64,000 nucleotides of DNA from Corylus avellana. Taxonomy: Eukaryota > Streptophyta > Magnoliopsida > Fagales > Betulaceae. Where the stretch lies: positions 38,154,372 through 38,218,371 of the forward strand of contig NC_081543.1 in NCBI RefSeq assembly GCF_901000735.1, read 5' to 3'. Made by a program: the position numbers and the translations under genes. Below, piece by piece: positions 55,523-64,000 of the stretch (within the stretch, counting starts at the first letter, position 1; every line of letters starts with the position of its first letter). Under the pieces are notes generated by a model, which did not search any database, was not told the origin of the DNA, and saw only the letters and a program-made list of their open reading frames with translations.

Positions 55523-56596
55523 ATGGCTCCAGTTTCCTGGTCTGACCTCCCAGAAGACCTGCTGGAGAGCATCTTGAAGAAGGCAGCAAATGTCGTTAAT
55601 CTTTACAACTGCCGCTACATGTGTCGTTCATGGCGGTCCGTCGTCAACAAGGTGTTAGCGTCGACACCTCCACACCTACTTGTCTACGAAAAGCATCTCA
55701 GAATTGTAAGAAGCATAAGTTTCTTGAATGTTTTCACCGGGGAATCGCGAGTGTGTAAACTTCCCACGTTCAAGACTGGTGATGGGCAGTCCCTGTTTCC
55801 CAGGAGCGTCTATTCCTGGCATCGTTGGCTGGTAATGGATTGCAGCACATCCCATCCCCGCAATAATCATTGTGGTGATCATCATATCTGTCTCTATAAC
55901 CCATTCTCAAGTGATCGGATTCGGCTCCCTGCTTTTACACTTGACAACTTTCTTGATCCCCGCCGGAAACGCAAGTTCGTTGTGTCTTGTGAACCGAAAA
56001 ATCCAAGATCAATTGGTTTAGCTATTTGTGATGGGCAATATCTTGAAAAGTTGATGTTCTGGAATCCAGGAGATGTGGAGTGGACAACCTTTGTTGCGGA
56101 GCCGATGCGCATTGTTGATATTACAAGCTACAAGGGTGGATTCTGTGTTCTTGACGGGGACCTCAAGTTTATACAATTTGATCATGAGCATGTTCCTCAT
56201 CTCAAAATAACTTACGTTTTATCAAGTTATTATCATCCGACTCAATATCTGGTGGAATCGCTGAGTGGGGATCTGTTGTTGGTTCAACTGAATATTGGGT
56301 GCAAGATTAAAATTTTCAAAATGGATTGGGAGAGGAAGGCGTGGGATGAGATCAAAAGCTTGGGTGATGAAGCAATTTTCTTGAGCTGTGATGAATCTGT
56401 GTGCATACTAGCTAAGGACTCCACCATATTCAAAACTAATTGCATCTATTTCACAGATGGTGCCTTCAGTATGCCAGTAGAGCAAAAGGAGTTGGGGGTA
56501 TACGATATCGCAAATCAGACTGTCGGTTCAGTCGCTCTCTCTATTCCTTTTGACGATGATGAACAATGCTACCGATGGTTCACAACGCAAATATAA
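55523..56596 (+). CDS. F-box protein with DUF295 domain, subtype B
   Basis: Intronless, 357 residues from the ATG at 55523 (codons upstream start with TTG and are leader). F-box at about residues 6-43 (LPEDLLESILKKAANVVN, YMCRSWRSVV). DUF295 landmarks are intact: SWHRWLVMD, ICLYNPFSSD, LMFWNPGDVEWTTF, SYKGGFCVLD, SLGDEAIFLSCDESVCILAKDS, ending CYRWFTTQI. The stop is TAA, while most sisters use TAG. The middle of the gene is almost identical to that of 60013. Predicted SCF receptor, target unknown. Confidence 0.9.
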   Translation: MAPVSWSDLPEDLLESILKKAANVVNLYNCRYMCRSWRSVVNKVLASTPPHLLVYEKHLRIVRSISFLNVFTGESRVCKLPTFKTGDGQSLFPRSVYSWHRWLVMDCSTSHPRNNHCGDHHICLYNPFSSDRIRLPAFTLDNFLDPRRKRKFVVSCEPKNPRSIGLAICDGQYLEKLMFWNPGDVEWTTFVAEPMRIVDITSYKGGFCVLDGDLKFIQFDHEHVPHLKITYVLSSYYHPTQYLVESLSGDLLLVQLNIGCKIKIFKMDWERKAWDEIKSLGDEAIFLSCDESVCILAKDSTIFKTNCIYFTDGAFSMPVEQKELGVYDIANQTVGSVALSIPFDDDEQCYRWFTTQI

Positions 56597-57369
56597 GTTT
56601 GCGTTATTTGTTTTTGTAGTAGCTGTAACTGCCTCTAGGTTTTCAAAGAATATGTGCATTCTGTCTGTTTGATTGAATGCCGCTTAGACGTTCTTGTCTT
56701 TTTTATTGGATTCCAGTTTTTCTTTCCATATGGGTTTATGGGCAATTGTTAGATTCTGAGCTATCTTTGTTAATTTCTACATGTTGGTATTGTAGTGGGT
56801 TTTGAAGTAATCAGTTCTGTTTCTTGTTAGTCGGTTTTCCTTCTTCCATTTTGGTCTGACCTTGAATGTGTAGGGTGAATATGTGGGTCCTAGCCCTATA
56901 ACTAAAGCCTAGCCTCCCATGTAGGGCATTTTGCTTTTCTACTTCAAATCTTATTAAATTTCTTTTTAAAAAAGGAAAGAGAGTTATAGTGTGGAATAAA
57001 TTATTGATATATTTATACATCTATGTAGGAGTAATTGCATGGCCTACTTCATCTTGATTTGGAAAGCTTTTAATTCAAAACATTAAAATAAAAAAATAAA
57101 AAAAATTCTTTTTGTAACAATGTTAAATCGATTAAGACTACCATATTAGTATTGAGATATAAAATATAGGGTAGAGTTTTTTTTTTTTTTTTTCGATAAA
57201 TAAGAAATGTATAAAAGAGATTGATGACTACTAATAATTTTGTATTCTTGTTCTATTTTTACCTATTCAAACCCAAAAATCTGAAACTCAATTTATAGTA
57301 AATACTCAAATTATAATTTTATGTTCTTTTCTTTTTAAGTTTGTCAGCCAGCCGGTTATATCATTTGCC
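56597..57369. other. 3' flank and spacer
   Basis: Conserved F-box 3' flank, then 56810-57080, which is nearly identical to 61670-61940 (GTCGGTTTTCCTTCTTCC, GACCTTGAATGTGTAGGG). This marks a second-order duplication. No gene is seen. Confidence 0.5.
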
Positions 57370-58330
57370 TTCTGCTAAGTCAAATTACCACCAATTGTCA
57401 AAAATGCCGCTCTTGTCTTTCTTCCTATAATACCCTCTCTCTTTTTTTTCTTCTTAAAAACCAAAATAAAAACCTGAGTTGAGATAAAGAGGAAGGAGAT
57501 ATGGGGTAACCAAATGATATTTGCAGTGAGGAGATTGTTTATGTACAATTTTTTTTTCTTCAGGTGTAGGGGTCAGGGGGACTGTTGATTATATGTATAA
57601 CAAATAAAAATAGTAAAAATTACAAAATAAATTATAAATTGGGGCGGTGTTGTGGCCGCCATTGGAGAAACACTCTTCTTTTTTTTTCTTTTTTTTTTTT
57701 TTTTGTAAAAATATTTCTCAAAATTTTATCAAATTAATTTTTAAAAAAGTTTTTTTTCTTTTTTCTTTTGTCTTTTCCAGAACTCAAAACCCAAGGGCCA
57801 AGGCTTTTCAAAACTTTACCAATGGGCCGAAGACTCGAACTGCCTAAATAAGCAAAAACATCCAACTCGCTCAAAGTCAAACAGTCAAACCACAAAACCC
57901 ATCACCGGCGTATCTTTCCGAGGGATAAACCTTCCTTGGCTGCTTTGTGTATATGTATATGTACTTTGATAGATTTTTTCGCCGCTTACCTTATTGATCA
58001 AATTCAACTTCAATAACGTTTCTAGCTTGAACTGATAATTCTGGAATCATAATAGGTTCAACTATAAGATTTTCCAGAAAAATATGTGCTTTGATAGATT
58101 GCTTGCTATGTGTTTGATTAAAATCCGCTTACAAGTTCATGTCTTTCTTCTTCCATTCTAATGTTTCATTCCATATGGGTTTTGACCGGTGGAGCTATGT
58201 ATGAGCTCTTGTGAGCTTTTTGAGCTCTCTTGGTTAATTTCTACGAGTTCGTATTATATTGTTTCAAATGAATCGGTTTTGTATTTGGTAGTTTTCGAGA
58301 CGAATGTGTTATTACGTAGTTAATATACAT
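57370..58330 (+). other. Ghost F-box locus: promoter-like and 3' flank-like sequence without coding region
   Basis: 57370-57925 matches the upstream region of the F-box gene at 63142 (62645-63060): AAATTACCACCAATTGTCAA, AACTCAAAACCCAAGG, CCAACTCGCTCAAAGTCAAA and CCCATCACCGGC. From about 58095 the sequence resembles the shared F-box 3' flank (GTGTTTGATTAAAATCCGCTT, TTCCATATGGGTTTTG, TTGGTTAATTTCTACGAG). Between them only about 170 bp without F-box homology remain. I infer a deleted F-box gene. Confidence 0.6.
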
Positions 58331-58560
58331 GTTTATTCAAACATCCGACCATTACCATCCAAAAAGCTCCCAAACACATTCTAGTCATACATTTACCTAA
58401 TAATAAATATCACTAAACTAGTAATAATAAAGTTCATTAACCACAACAAAGGACACTAATAATAATCCGATTAAGTCAAAAGTCAAACAAGAATAAACTT
58501 TTGGTAAAATCGTTCATCTTAGCTTAACCTCAATGTCTACTGGGGAGGAAACAAAGGTCA

Positions 58561-59269
58561 TCAAAAAAGAAATTCTGATATGCAAGAATGAGATTCAGGT
58601 AACAAAATTTTAGGCAGCTCCTTTGCGCCCTTCTTTCTCTGGAGCTTCTTCATGTAGAACTCGAGCTCTTTGCCTTCCAAGATATATCTGTTGCAAATCC
58701 ATTTCACATAACAGTTAAGTGCTTGATGTTTAATACAAAAACAAGAAACAAAGTAAAAACTGCCATGCATGTCCAAGAAAATTTAAATGGCAATTGAAAA
58801 CTCTCATCAACGTATCATAAGAAATAACCCATATCCATCTTTGGAGGTTACAATTAGCTTTTCATACACCTAATTGCATTTAAAAGGGGAGGAAGAGCAT
58901 TTGGAGGCATAGAAAACAAGCACTTAAATAATATATGAAATTAAACATTGTAGGGACATTTGTTCATGGACGGATGAAATTGTGAATCTGCAGACTTAAA
59001 CAAGATAACAACCAGTAGAAACCTCTAAATTAAAGAATATGCCTTACAATACATCTGTAACTAAAAAGATACAAGCGTAGAGAAGTGACATACCCATCAG
59101 CACGACCACATTGACCAGGTCGTGATGAGATACAAGCTAATAGACGACCACCAGAAAATTGATCTTCAATGTGTGCATCAAGATTGCGATTCTGTTGACG
59201 CTTCTCCAACTTTCTCTGGACATGGTTGCTTTTCTTCACCTCCTCAGTAGTAGTAGCAGCATCAACCTC
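58561..59269 (-). pseudogene. 3' fragment of a ribosomal protein S8 (eS8) gene, reverse strand
   Basis: Two exons on the reverse strand, 59269-59094 and 58687-58561, with GT-AG borders. They code for the C-terminal part of cytosolic ribosomal protein S8: [20 protein letters not shown], then [23 protein letters not shown], then YILEGKELEFYMKKLQRKKG. The split Gly codon joins correctly. After KKG, two extra bases (GC) shift the frame, so the normal short end and stop are read through and about 20 foreign residues follow. No upstream exons are seen before the MITE at about 59362. With the 5' half missing it is probably a duplicated gene fragment; whether it is transcribed is unknown. Confidence 0.83.
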
Positions 59270-59361
59270 CTATCAAGCAATTGGAACAACGTAAAAAAAA
59301 GGAAGACATGTCAAAAAGACAATTTCAAATTTTGTTCAAAAAAGCCAAAAAAAAAAAACTG

Positions 59362-59706
59362 TATCTTTTAAAGATATGAGGTGGTGGCTGGCCACCCTTG
59401 TTGAGAGAAAGCCATCCCAGACCGGCGGTCTAAGGTGGCCGAAGCCACCCCTTAGCCCTTGGGGTTGGTCCAACCACCCCTAGAGGCCAAAGTCAAGAGG
59501 TGGTCGAACTACTCCTAAGGGCCGATTAGGAGTGGTCGATGCCATCCCATGGCCCTTGGGGGCTAATCGTCCACCCCCAAGGGGTGGCTCGCTGAGGGCC
59601 AAAGCCAAAAAAAATATATATATGTTTTGGCCCTTAGGGCCACCCCAAATTGGCGACCCTAACTTCTCAACATGGGTGGCCGGCCACCCGGGGCCATATC
59701 TTTTAA
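59362..59706. mobile_element. GC-rich inverted-repeat element (GGTGGCCGGCCACC type)
   Basis: Bounded by AAAGATATG and CATATCTTT, with GGTGGCTGGCCACCC near the left end and GGTGGCCGGCCACCC near the right. Between them GGGGTGG/CCACCCC words alternate on both strands. It is far richer in G and C than its surroundings and non-coding. It may extend into the AT-rich DNA up to about 59845. Confidence 0.65.
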
Positions 59707-59900
59707 AAAAAAATTAAATATTTTTATTAATTTATTATTATTTTGATTTTGATTTATTTTTGAAATATAAATAATTTTTTAATAAGATTTTATTAGTGGA
59801 CTAATCTGGACCGTTGGATGAAAATCAGCGGTCCAAATTAGGTCCGAAGCTGTGACAGAAAAAAAATTGTTTCTGGCGCGCTGCGTGAGTTGTTTGTGCC

Positions 59901-60012
59901 CTTATAAATGGTTGAGGGTGGACGTTTAGGGCATATGTGAGATTTTCTACCGGGGTTAAGAGAAGTTTTTAGGGGTTGAGATTTGACGCTCCCTCCGCCC
60001 CTGCACCGATCA
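59901..60012 (+). promoter_or_regulatory. Full-length subtype B promoter and leader
   Basis: TATAAAT at 59903-59909, GGTTGAGGGTGGACG, GCATATGTGAGATTTTCTAC and TTTGACGCTCCCTCCGCCCC, then the ATG at 60013. Same layout as 55411-55522. Confidence 0.6.
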
Positions 60013-61086
60013 ATGGCTCCAGTTTCCTTGTCTGACCTCCCAGAAGAGCTGCTGGAGAGCATCTTGAAGAAGCCAACAAATTTCGTTAATATTTACAACT
60101 GCCGCTACGTGTGTCGTTCATGGCTGTCCGTGGTCGACAAGGTGTTAGCGTCGACACCTCCGCACCTACTTGTCTACGAAAAGCATCTCAGAATGGTAAG
60201 AAGCATAAGTTTCGTGAATGTTTTCACCGGCGAATCGCGTGTTTGTAGACTTCCGAAGTTCAAGACTGGTGATGGGCAGTCTCTGTTTGCCAGGAGCGTC
60301 TACTCCTGGCATCGTTGGCTAGTAATGGATTGCAGCACATCCCATGCCCGCAATAATCATTGTGGTGATCATCATATCTGTCTCTATAACCCATTCTCAA
60401 GTGATCGGATTCGGCTCCCTGCTTTTACACTTGACAACTTTCTTGATCCCCGCCGGAAACGCAAGTTCGTTGTGTCTTGTGAACCGAAAAATCCAAGATC
60501 AATTGGTTTAGCTATTTGTGATGGGCAATATCTTGAAAAGTTGATGTTCTGGAATCTAGGAGATGGGGAGTGGACAACCTTTGTTGCGGAGCCGATGCGC
60601 ATTGTTGATATTACAAGCTACAAGGGTGGATTCTGTGTTCTTGACGGGGACCTCAAGTTTATACAATTTGATCATGAGCATGTTCCTGATCTCAAAATAA
60701 CTTACGTTTTATCAAGTTATTATCATCCGACTCAATATCTGGTGGAATCGCTGAGTGGGGATCTGTTGTTGGTTCAACTGAATATTGGGTGCAAGACTAA
60801 AATTTTCAAAATGGATTGGGAGAGGAAGGCGTGGGATGAGATCAAAAGCTTGAGTGATGAAGCAATTTTCTTGAGCTGTGCTGAATCTGTGTGCACACGA
60901 GCTGAGGACTCCACCATATTCAAACCTAATTGCATCTATTTCACAGATGGTGCCTTCAGTATGCCAGTAGAGCAAAAGGAGTTGGGGGTATACGATATCG
61001 CAAATCAGACTGTCGGTTCAGTCGCTCTCACTATTCCTTGTGATGATGATGAACAATGCTACCAATGGTTCACAACGCAAATATAG
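60013..61086 (+). CDS. F-box protein with DUF295 domain, subtype B
   Basis: Intronless, 357 residues from the ATG at 60013. F-box at about residues 6-43 (LPEELLESILKKPTNFVNIY, YVCRSWLSVV); the Phe, Ile and Leu here are unusual for the array. The DUF295 domain is intact, with CYQWFTTQI at the end, where Gln replaces the Arg found in all sisters. The central part is nearly identical to 55523, but the first 80 residues and the last third are closer to 51186 and 45574, which suggests gene conversion. Predicted SCF receptor. Confidence 0.88.
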   Translation: MAPVSLSDLPEELLESILKKPTNFVNIYNCRYVCRSWLSVVDKVLASTPPHLLVYEKHLRMVRSISFVNVFTGESRVCRLPKFKTGDGQSLFARSVYSWHRWLVMDCSTSHARNNHCGDHHICLYNPFSSDRIRLPAFTLDNFLDPRRKRKFVVSCEPKNPRSIGLAICDGQYLEKLMFWNLGDGEWTTFVAEPMRIVDITSYKGGFCVLDGDLKFIQFDHEHVPDLKITYVLSSYYHPTQYLVESLSGDLLLVQLNIGCKTKIFKMDWERKAWDEIKSLSDEAIFLSCAESVCTRAEDSTIFKPNCIYFTDGAFSMPVEQKELGVYDIANQTVGSVALTIPCDDDEQCYQWFTTQI

Positions 61087-61362
61087 TATGCGTTATTTGT
61101 TTTTGTAGTAGCTGTAACTGCCTCAAGGTTTTCAAAAAATATATGCATTTTTGATTGAATGCCGCTTAGACGTTCTTGTCTTTTAATTTTTTATAGGATT
61201 CCAGTTTTACTTTCCATATGGGTTTATGGGCAATTGTTAGATTCTGGGCTATCTTAGTTAATCAGCTCTGTTTTTTTGTTGTTATGGTAGGAGTAACATA
61301 TGATTCGGTAGTTAATGTACATGTTTATTCGAGAAATTCAAGTAAACCCTCAAATAAAGAAG
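61087..61362. other. Conserved F-box 3' flank
   Basis: The shared block follows the stop at 61086, with AATAT/ATGCATT words and the GCCGCTTAGACGTTC phrase. No gene is seen. Confidence 0.5.
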
Positions 61363-61445
61363 AGGCGGGCAGCCCTTATTGCCCAGAAGCCTCTACGCTT
61401 GGAATGGTTGGCTGGCAATGTGTTGCACCACATACTAGTGTGACC
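61363..61445 (+). pseudogene. Tiny F-box/DUF295 relic
   Basis: About 80 bp matching the QPLLPRS / HGWLAM part of an F-box gene: GCGGGCAGCCCTTATTGCCC, then TGGTTGGCTGGCAATGTG. It is followed almost at once by the conserved 3' flank (from about 61480), so nearly the whole coding sequence is gone. Confidence 0.75.
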
Positions 61446-61964
61446 ACTCTCCAGATAGATCTTGTTGATTCAAGGTTTTCCAAAAATAAATGAATTCTAT
61501 CTGTTTGATTGAAAGCCGCTTAGACGTTCTTGTCTTTCTTCTTGGATTACAATTTTTCCTTCATACAGTTTACTAGTAGTGGTAGGAGTAAATGTATGGG
61601 CAATTGTGAGCTTCTGAGTTATGCATCTTGGTTAATTTCTACATGTTGGTATTGTAGTGGGTTTTGAAGTAATCAGTTCTGTTTCTTGTTTAGTCGGTTT
61701 TCCTTCTTCCATTTTGGTCTGACCTTGAATGTGTAGGGTGAATATGTGGGTCCTAGCCCTATAACTAAACCCTAGCCTCCCATGTAGGGCATTTTGCTTT
61801 TCTACTTCAAATCTTATTAAATTTCTTTTTAAAAAGGAAAGAGAGTTATAGTGTGGAATAAATTATTGATATATTTATGCATCTATGTAGGAGTAATTGC
61901 ATGGCCTACTTCATCTTGATTTGGAAAGCTTTCAATTCAAAAAATGTTTATTTTATCAATAGCT
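61446..61964. other. Second conserved F-box 3' flank and leader block
   Basis: 61475-61670 repeats the shared F-box 3' block. 61670-61940 is nearly identical to 56810-57080. No gene is seen. Confidence 0.5.
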
Positions 61965-62642
61965 AACCATACAAATCCAAGTTCAATTGCTTTAGCTATT
62001 CTTGAGGGCCAATAATGTCTTGTTAAAAAATTGATATTTTGGAAACCAGGAGATGAAGAGTGGACACTCGTTGATACTCCTTTTGATTTTAAGACTCCTT
62101 TTAAATTTGTTACTGATATTAATTATAGGCTACAAGTGTGGTGGATTCTGTGCAATTGACTGGGACGGGAACCTTACACAATTTGAGTTGAGTCCTATTC
62201 CTCGTGCCAAACAAATCCCAACTGGAAAAATGTATAATCGTAATAACAAGGTTGTTTGGCATTGATCGGCATGCACATTCCTATCTGGTGGAATCGTTGT
62301 CTGGGGAGCTATACATTGCTGGTTAATAGATGTTTCTTCCTGCAGAATGAGTATATGGTTTACAAATTGGATTGGGAGAAGATGGAGTGGGATGAGATTA
62401 CGAGCTTGGGTGACGAAGCAATTTTCTTGGCTCGTAACCAATCCGTGTGCATAGGAAAAGGATCATTTCCATTTCAAAATCCTTCAATTTCCTCCATTTA
62501 GTGTATTTTGAAGGGTATTGCATTTAATGCACTACCATCATTAAAACTTTTGAACAACACTACCCTTCAAAATGTACTAAATAGAAGAAATGAATGGATT
62601 TTGAAATGGAGAGGATCTGTTTCCGTGTGGGCATACGAGCTG
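61965..62642 (+). pseudogene. Subtype E-like F-box/DUF295 relic split by a MITE
   Basis: Homology begins at NPSSIALAI and runs through LIFWKPGDEEWT, GFCAIDWDGNLTQFELSPIPRA, a VESLSGEL-like segment and LDWEKMEWDEITSLGDEAIF, then LARNQSVC. Stops and frame shifts lie near 62015, 62140 and 62264. At 62453 it is interrupted by a 171-bp MITE, after which GTGTGGGCATACGAGCTG resumes and ends. There is no F-box. Non-functional. Confidence 0.83.
62454..62624. mobile_element. Palindromic MITE (171 bp) inside the F-box relic
   Basis: Inverted ends of about 29 bp: GGAAAAGGATCATTTCCATT on the left and the complement of GGAAACAGATCCTCTCCATT on the right, both continuing TCAAAATCC. An inner inverted pair surrounds TTTGAAGGGT / ACCCTTCAAA. 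Flanks GTGTGCATA (62445-62453) and GTGTGGGCATA (62625-62635) are the target duplication, 9 bp with two extra G on the right, pointing to a Mutator-like element. Confidence 0.85.
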
Positions 62643-62798
62643 CTGAGACAAATTACCACCAATTGTCAAAAATGCCGCTCGTCTTTCTTCCTATAATACC
62701 CTCTCTCTTTTTCTTTTTTTTTTCTTTTTTTATTTCTTCCTAAAAACCCAAAAAAAAAAAAAAAAAAAAAAACCTGAGTTGAGATAAAGAGGAAGGAG

Positions 62799-62836
<38 letters not shown>

Positions 62837-63141
62837 TAAAAGTATTTCTCAAAATTTTATCAAATTAATTTTTAAAAAAGTTTTTTTTGTTTTCTTTTTT
62901 CTTTTCCAAAACTCAAAACCCAAGGCTTATCAAAACTTTTACCAAATGGGCCGAAGACTCGAACTGCCCAAATAAACAAAAACATCCAACTCGCTCAAAG
63001 TCAAACAGTCAAACCACAAAACCCATCACCGGCATATCTTTCCTTGCCTGCTTTGTGTATATTATGTGAGATTTTCTACCGGGGTTAAGGGAAGGTTTTA
63101 GGGTTAAGATTTGACGGCTCCCTCCGCCCCTGCACCGATCA
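62643..63141 (+). promoter_or_regulatory. Upstream region and leader of the F-box gene at 63142
   Basis: 62645-63060 matches the ghost locus at 57370-57925, with an (AT)n tract at 62800-62831 and poly-A near 62749-62772. From 63062 the subtype B leader (ATGTGAGATTTTCTACCGGG, CGGCTCCCTCCGCCCC) leads to the ATG at 63142. So this leader is joined to a different distal promoter from that of its sisters. Confidence 0.5.
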
Positions 63142-64000
63142 ATGGCTCCAGTTTCGTGGTCTGACCTCCCAGAAGAGCTGCTGGAGAGCATCTTGAAGAA
63201 GCCAACAAATGTCGTTAATCTTTACAACTGCCGCTATGTGTGTCGTTCATGGCGGTCCGTCGTCGACAAGGTGTTAGCGTCGACACCTCCGCACCTACTT
63301 GTCTACGAAAAGCATCACAGAATGGTAAGAAGCATAAGTTTCGTGAATGTTTTCACCGGCGAATCGCGCGTTTGTAGACTTCCGAAGTTAAAGAATGGTA
63401 ATGGGCAGACCCGGTTTCCCAATAGCGTCTACTCCTGGCATCGTTGGGTGGTAATGGATTTCATATTCCTTCATCATAGATACCCTAAAGCCCTTCATCA
63501 TATCTTTCTCTATAACCCATTCTCAAGGGCTCGGATTCGGCTCCCTGTTTTCAAATTTAACTTTTTTGATCCCTGCAGAAAACGCAAGTTCATTGTGTCT
63601 TGTGAAACGAAAAATCCAAGATCAATTGGTTTAGCTATTCGTGATGGGCGATATCTTGAGAAGTTGATGTTCTGGAATACAGGAGATGAGGAGTGGACAA
63701 CCTTCGTTAAGGAGCCGATGCCCATACTTGATATTACAAGCTACAAGGGTGGATTCTGTGTTCTTGACGGGGACCTCAAGTTTATACAATTTGACCATGA
63801 GCATGTTCCTCATCTCAAAATAACTTATGTTTTATCAAGTTATTATCATCCGACTCAATATCTGGTGGAATCGCTGTGTGGGGATCTGTTGTTGGTTCAA
63901 CTGAATGAATATTGGGTGCAAGATTAAAATTTTCAAAATGGATTGGGAGAGGAAGGCGTGGGATGAGATCAAAAGCTTGGGTGATGAAGGAATTTTCTTG
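63142..64000 (+). pseudogene. F-box/DUF295 gene, subtype B, frameshifted and cut by the window end
   Basis: The first 254 or so codons are open and nearly identical to the gene at 51186, including PTNVVNLYNCRYVCRSWRSVV and LHHIFLYNPFSRA, but with one RYPKALHH unit instead of two. At 63903 a 4-bp duplication (GAATGAATATTGG against GAATATTGG) shifts the frame and the protein ends after QLNEYWVQD at 261 residues. The normal reading continues in the next frame (KIKIFKMDWERKAWDEIKS) to the end of the window. The last third of the DUF295 domain is thus lost. It is either a young pseudogene, an assembly error in a repeated region, or a truncated protein that keeps the F-box. Confidence 0.82.

Noticed and set aside
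18430..64000. Self-incompatibility (S-locus F-box) locus
   Set aside because: The proteins carry DUF295/KIB-type domains, not the FBA domains of SLF/SFB proteins, and no S-RNase gene is in the window.

Overview
The window is nuclear DNA of a dicot plant, probably a woody rosid, although the species cannot be fixed from sequence alone. Evidence: AT-rich intergenic DNA, GT-AG introns, plant-only gene families (GPI-anchored SHV3/GDPDL-like protein, plant beta-1,2-xylosyltransferase, F-box/DUF295 proteins), a Ty3/Gypsy-type retroelement and many MITE-like elements. A run of 100 N at 35549-35648 shows that it is a draft assembly.

Region 1 (1-17.6 kb) is ordinary single-copy gene space, all on the + strand. 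It holds the 3' end of a GDPDL gene (1-665), a four-exon GH28 polygalacturonase (3107-5609), a six-exon pirin-like cupin (8575-11284) and a three-exon beta-1,2-xylosyltransferase of family GT61 (11975-17554). Intron 1 of the last gene carries a gag-only LTR retroelement that has lost pol and the start of its 3' LTR. The polygalacturonase and GDPDL proteins act in or on the cell wall. The xylosyltransferase decorates N-glycans in the Golgi.

Region 2 (18.4-40.8 kb) is a head-to-tail duplication of one unit of about 11.1 kb, copy 1 at 18430-29558 and copy 2 at 29559-40765. Each copy holds three intact intronless F-box/DUF295 genes of three subtypes plus a decayed F-box fragment. The copies differ by an extra partial gene and an assembly gap in copy 2, and by a 1.09-kb Harbinger-type element present only in copy 1.

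Region 3 (40.8-64 kb) continues the F-box array with two subtypes. One (41782-like) is intact once and decayed twice. The other (45574-like) is intact four times, with a fifth copy frameshifted at 63903. Between them lie MITEs, a 1.2-kb foldback hairpin (49816-51013), a reverse-strand fragment of a ribosomal protein S8 gene (58561-59269) and a ghost locus that keeps F-box flanks without any coding sequence (57370-58330).

In all there are 11 intact F-box genes, one cut by the gap, one frameshifted and running off the window, and seven relics, all on the + strand and without introns. The F-box is expected to join these proteins to SKP1/cullin ubiquitin ligases while the DUF295 (KIB-type) domain binds a target. 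The array shows birth-and-death turnover: short in-frame duplications in one loop, probable gene conversion, and 3' flanks that outlive the coding sequence. No tRNA, rRNA or CRISPR array was recognised.
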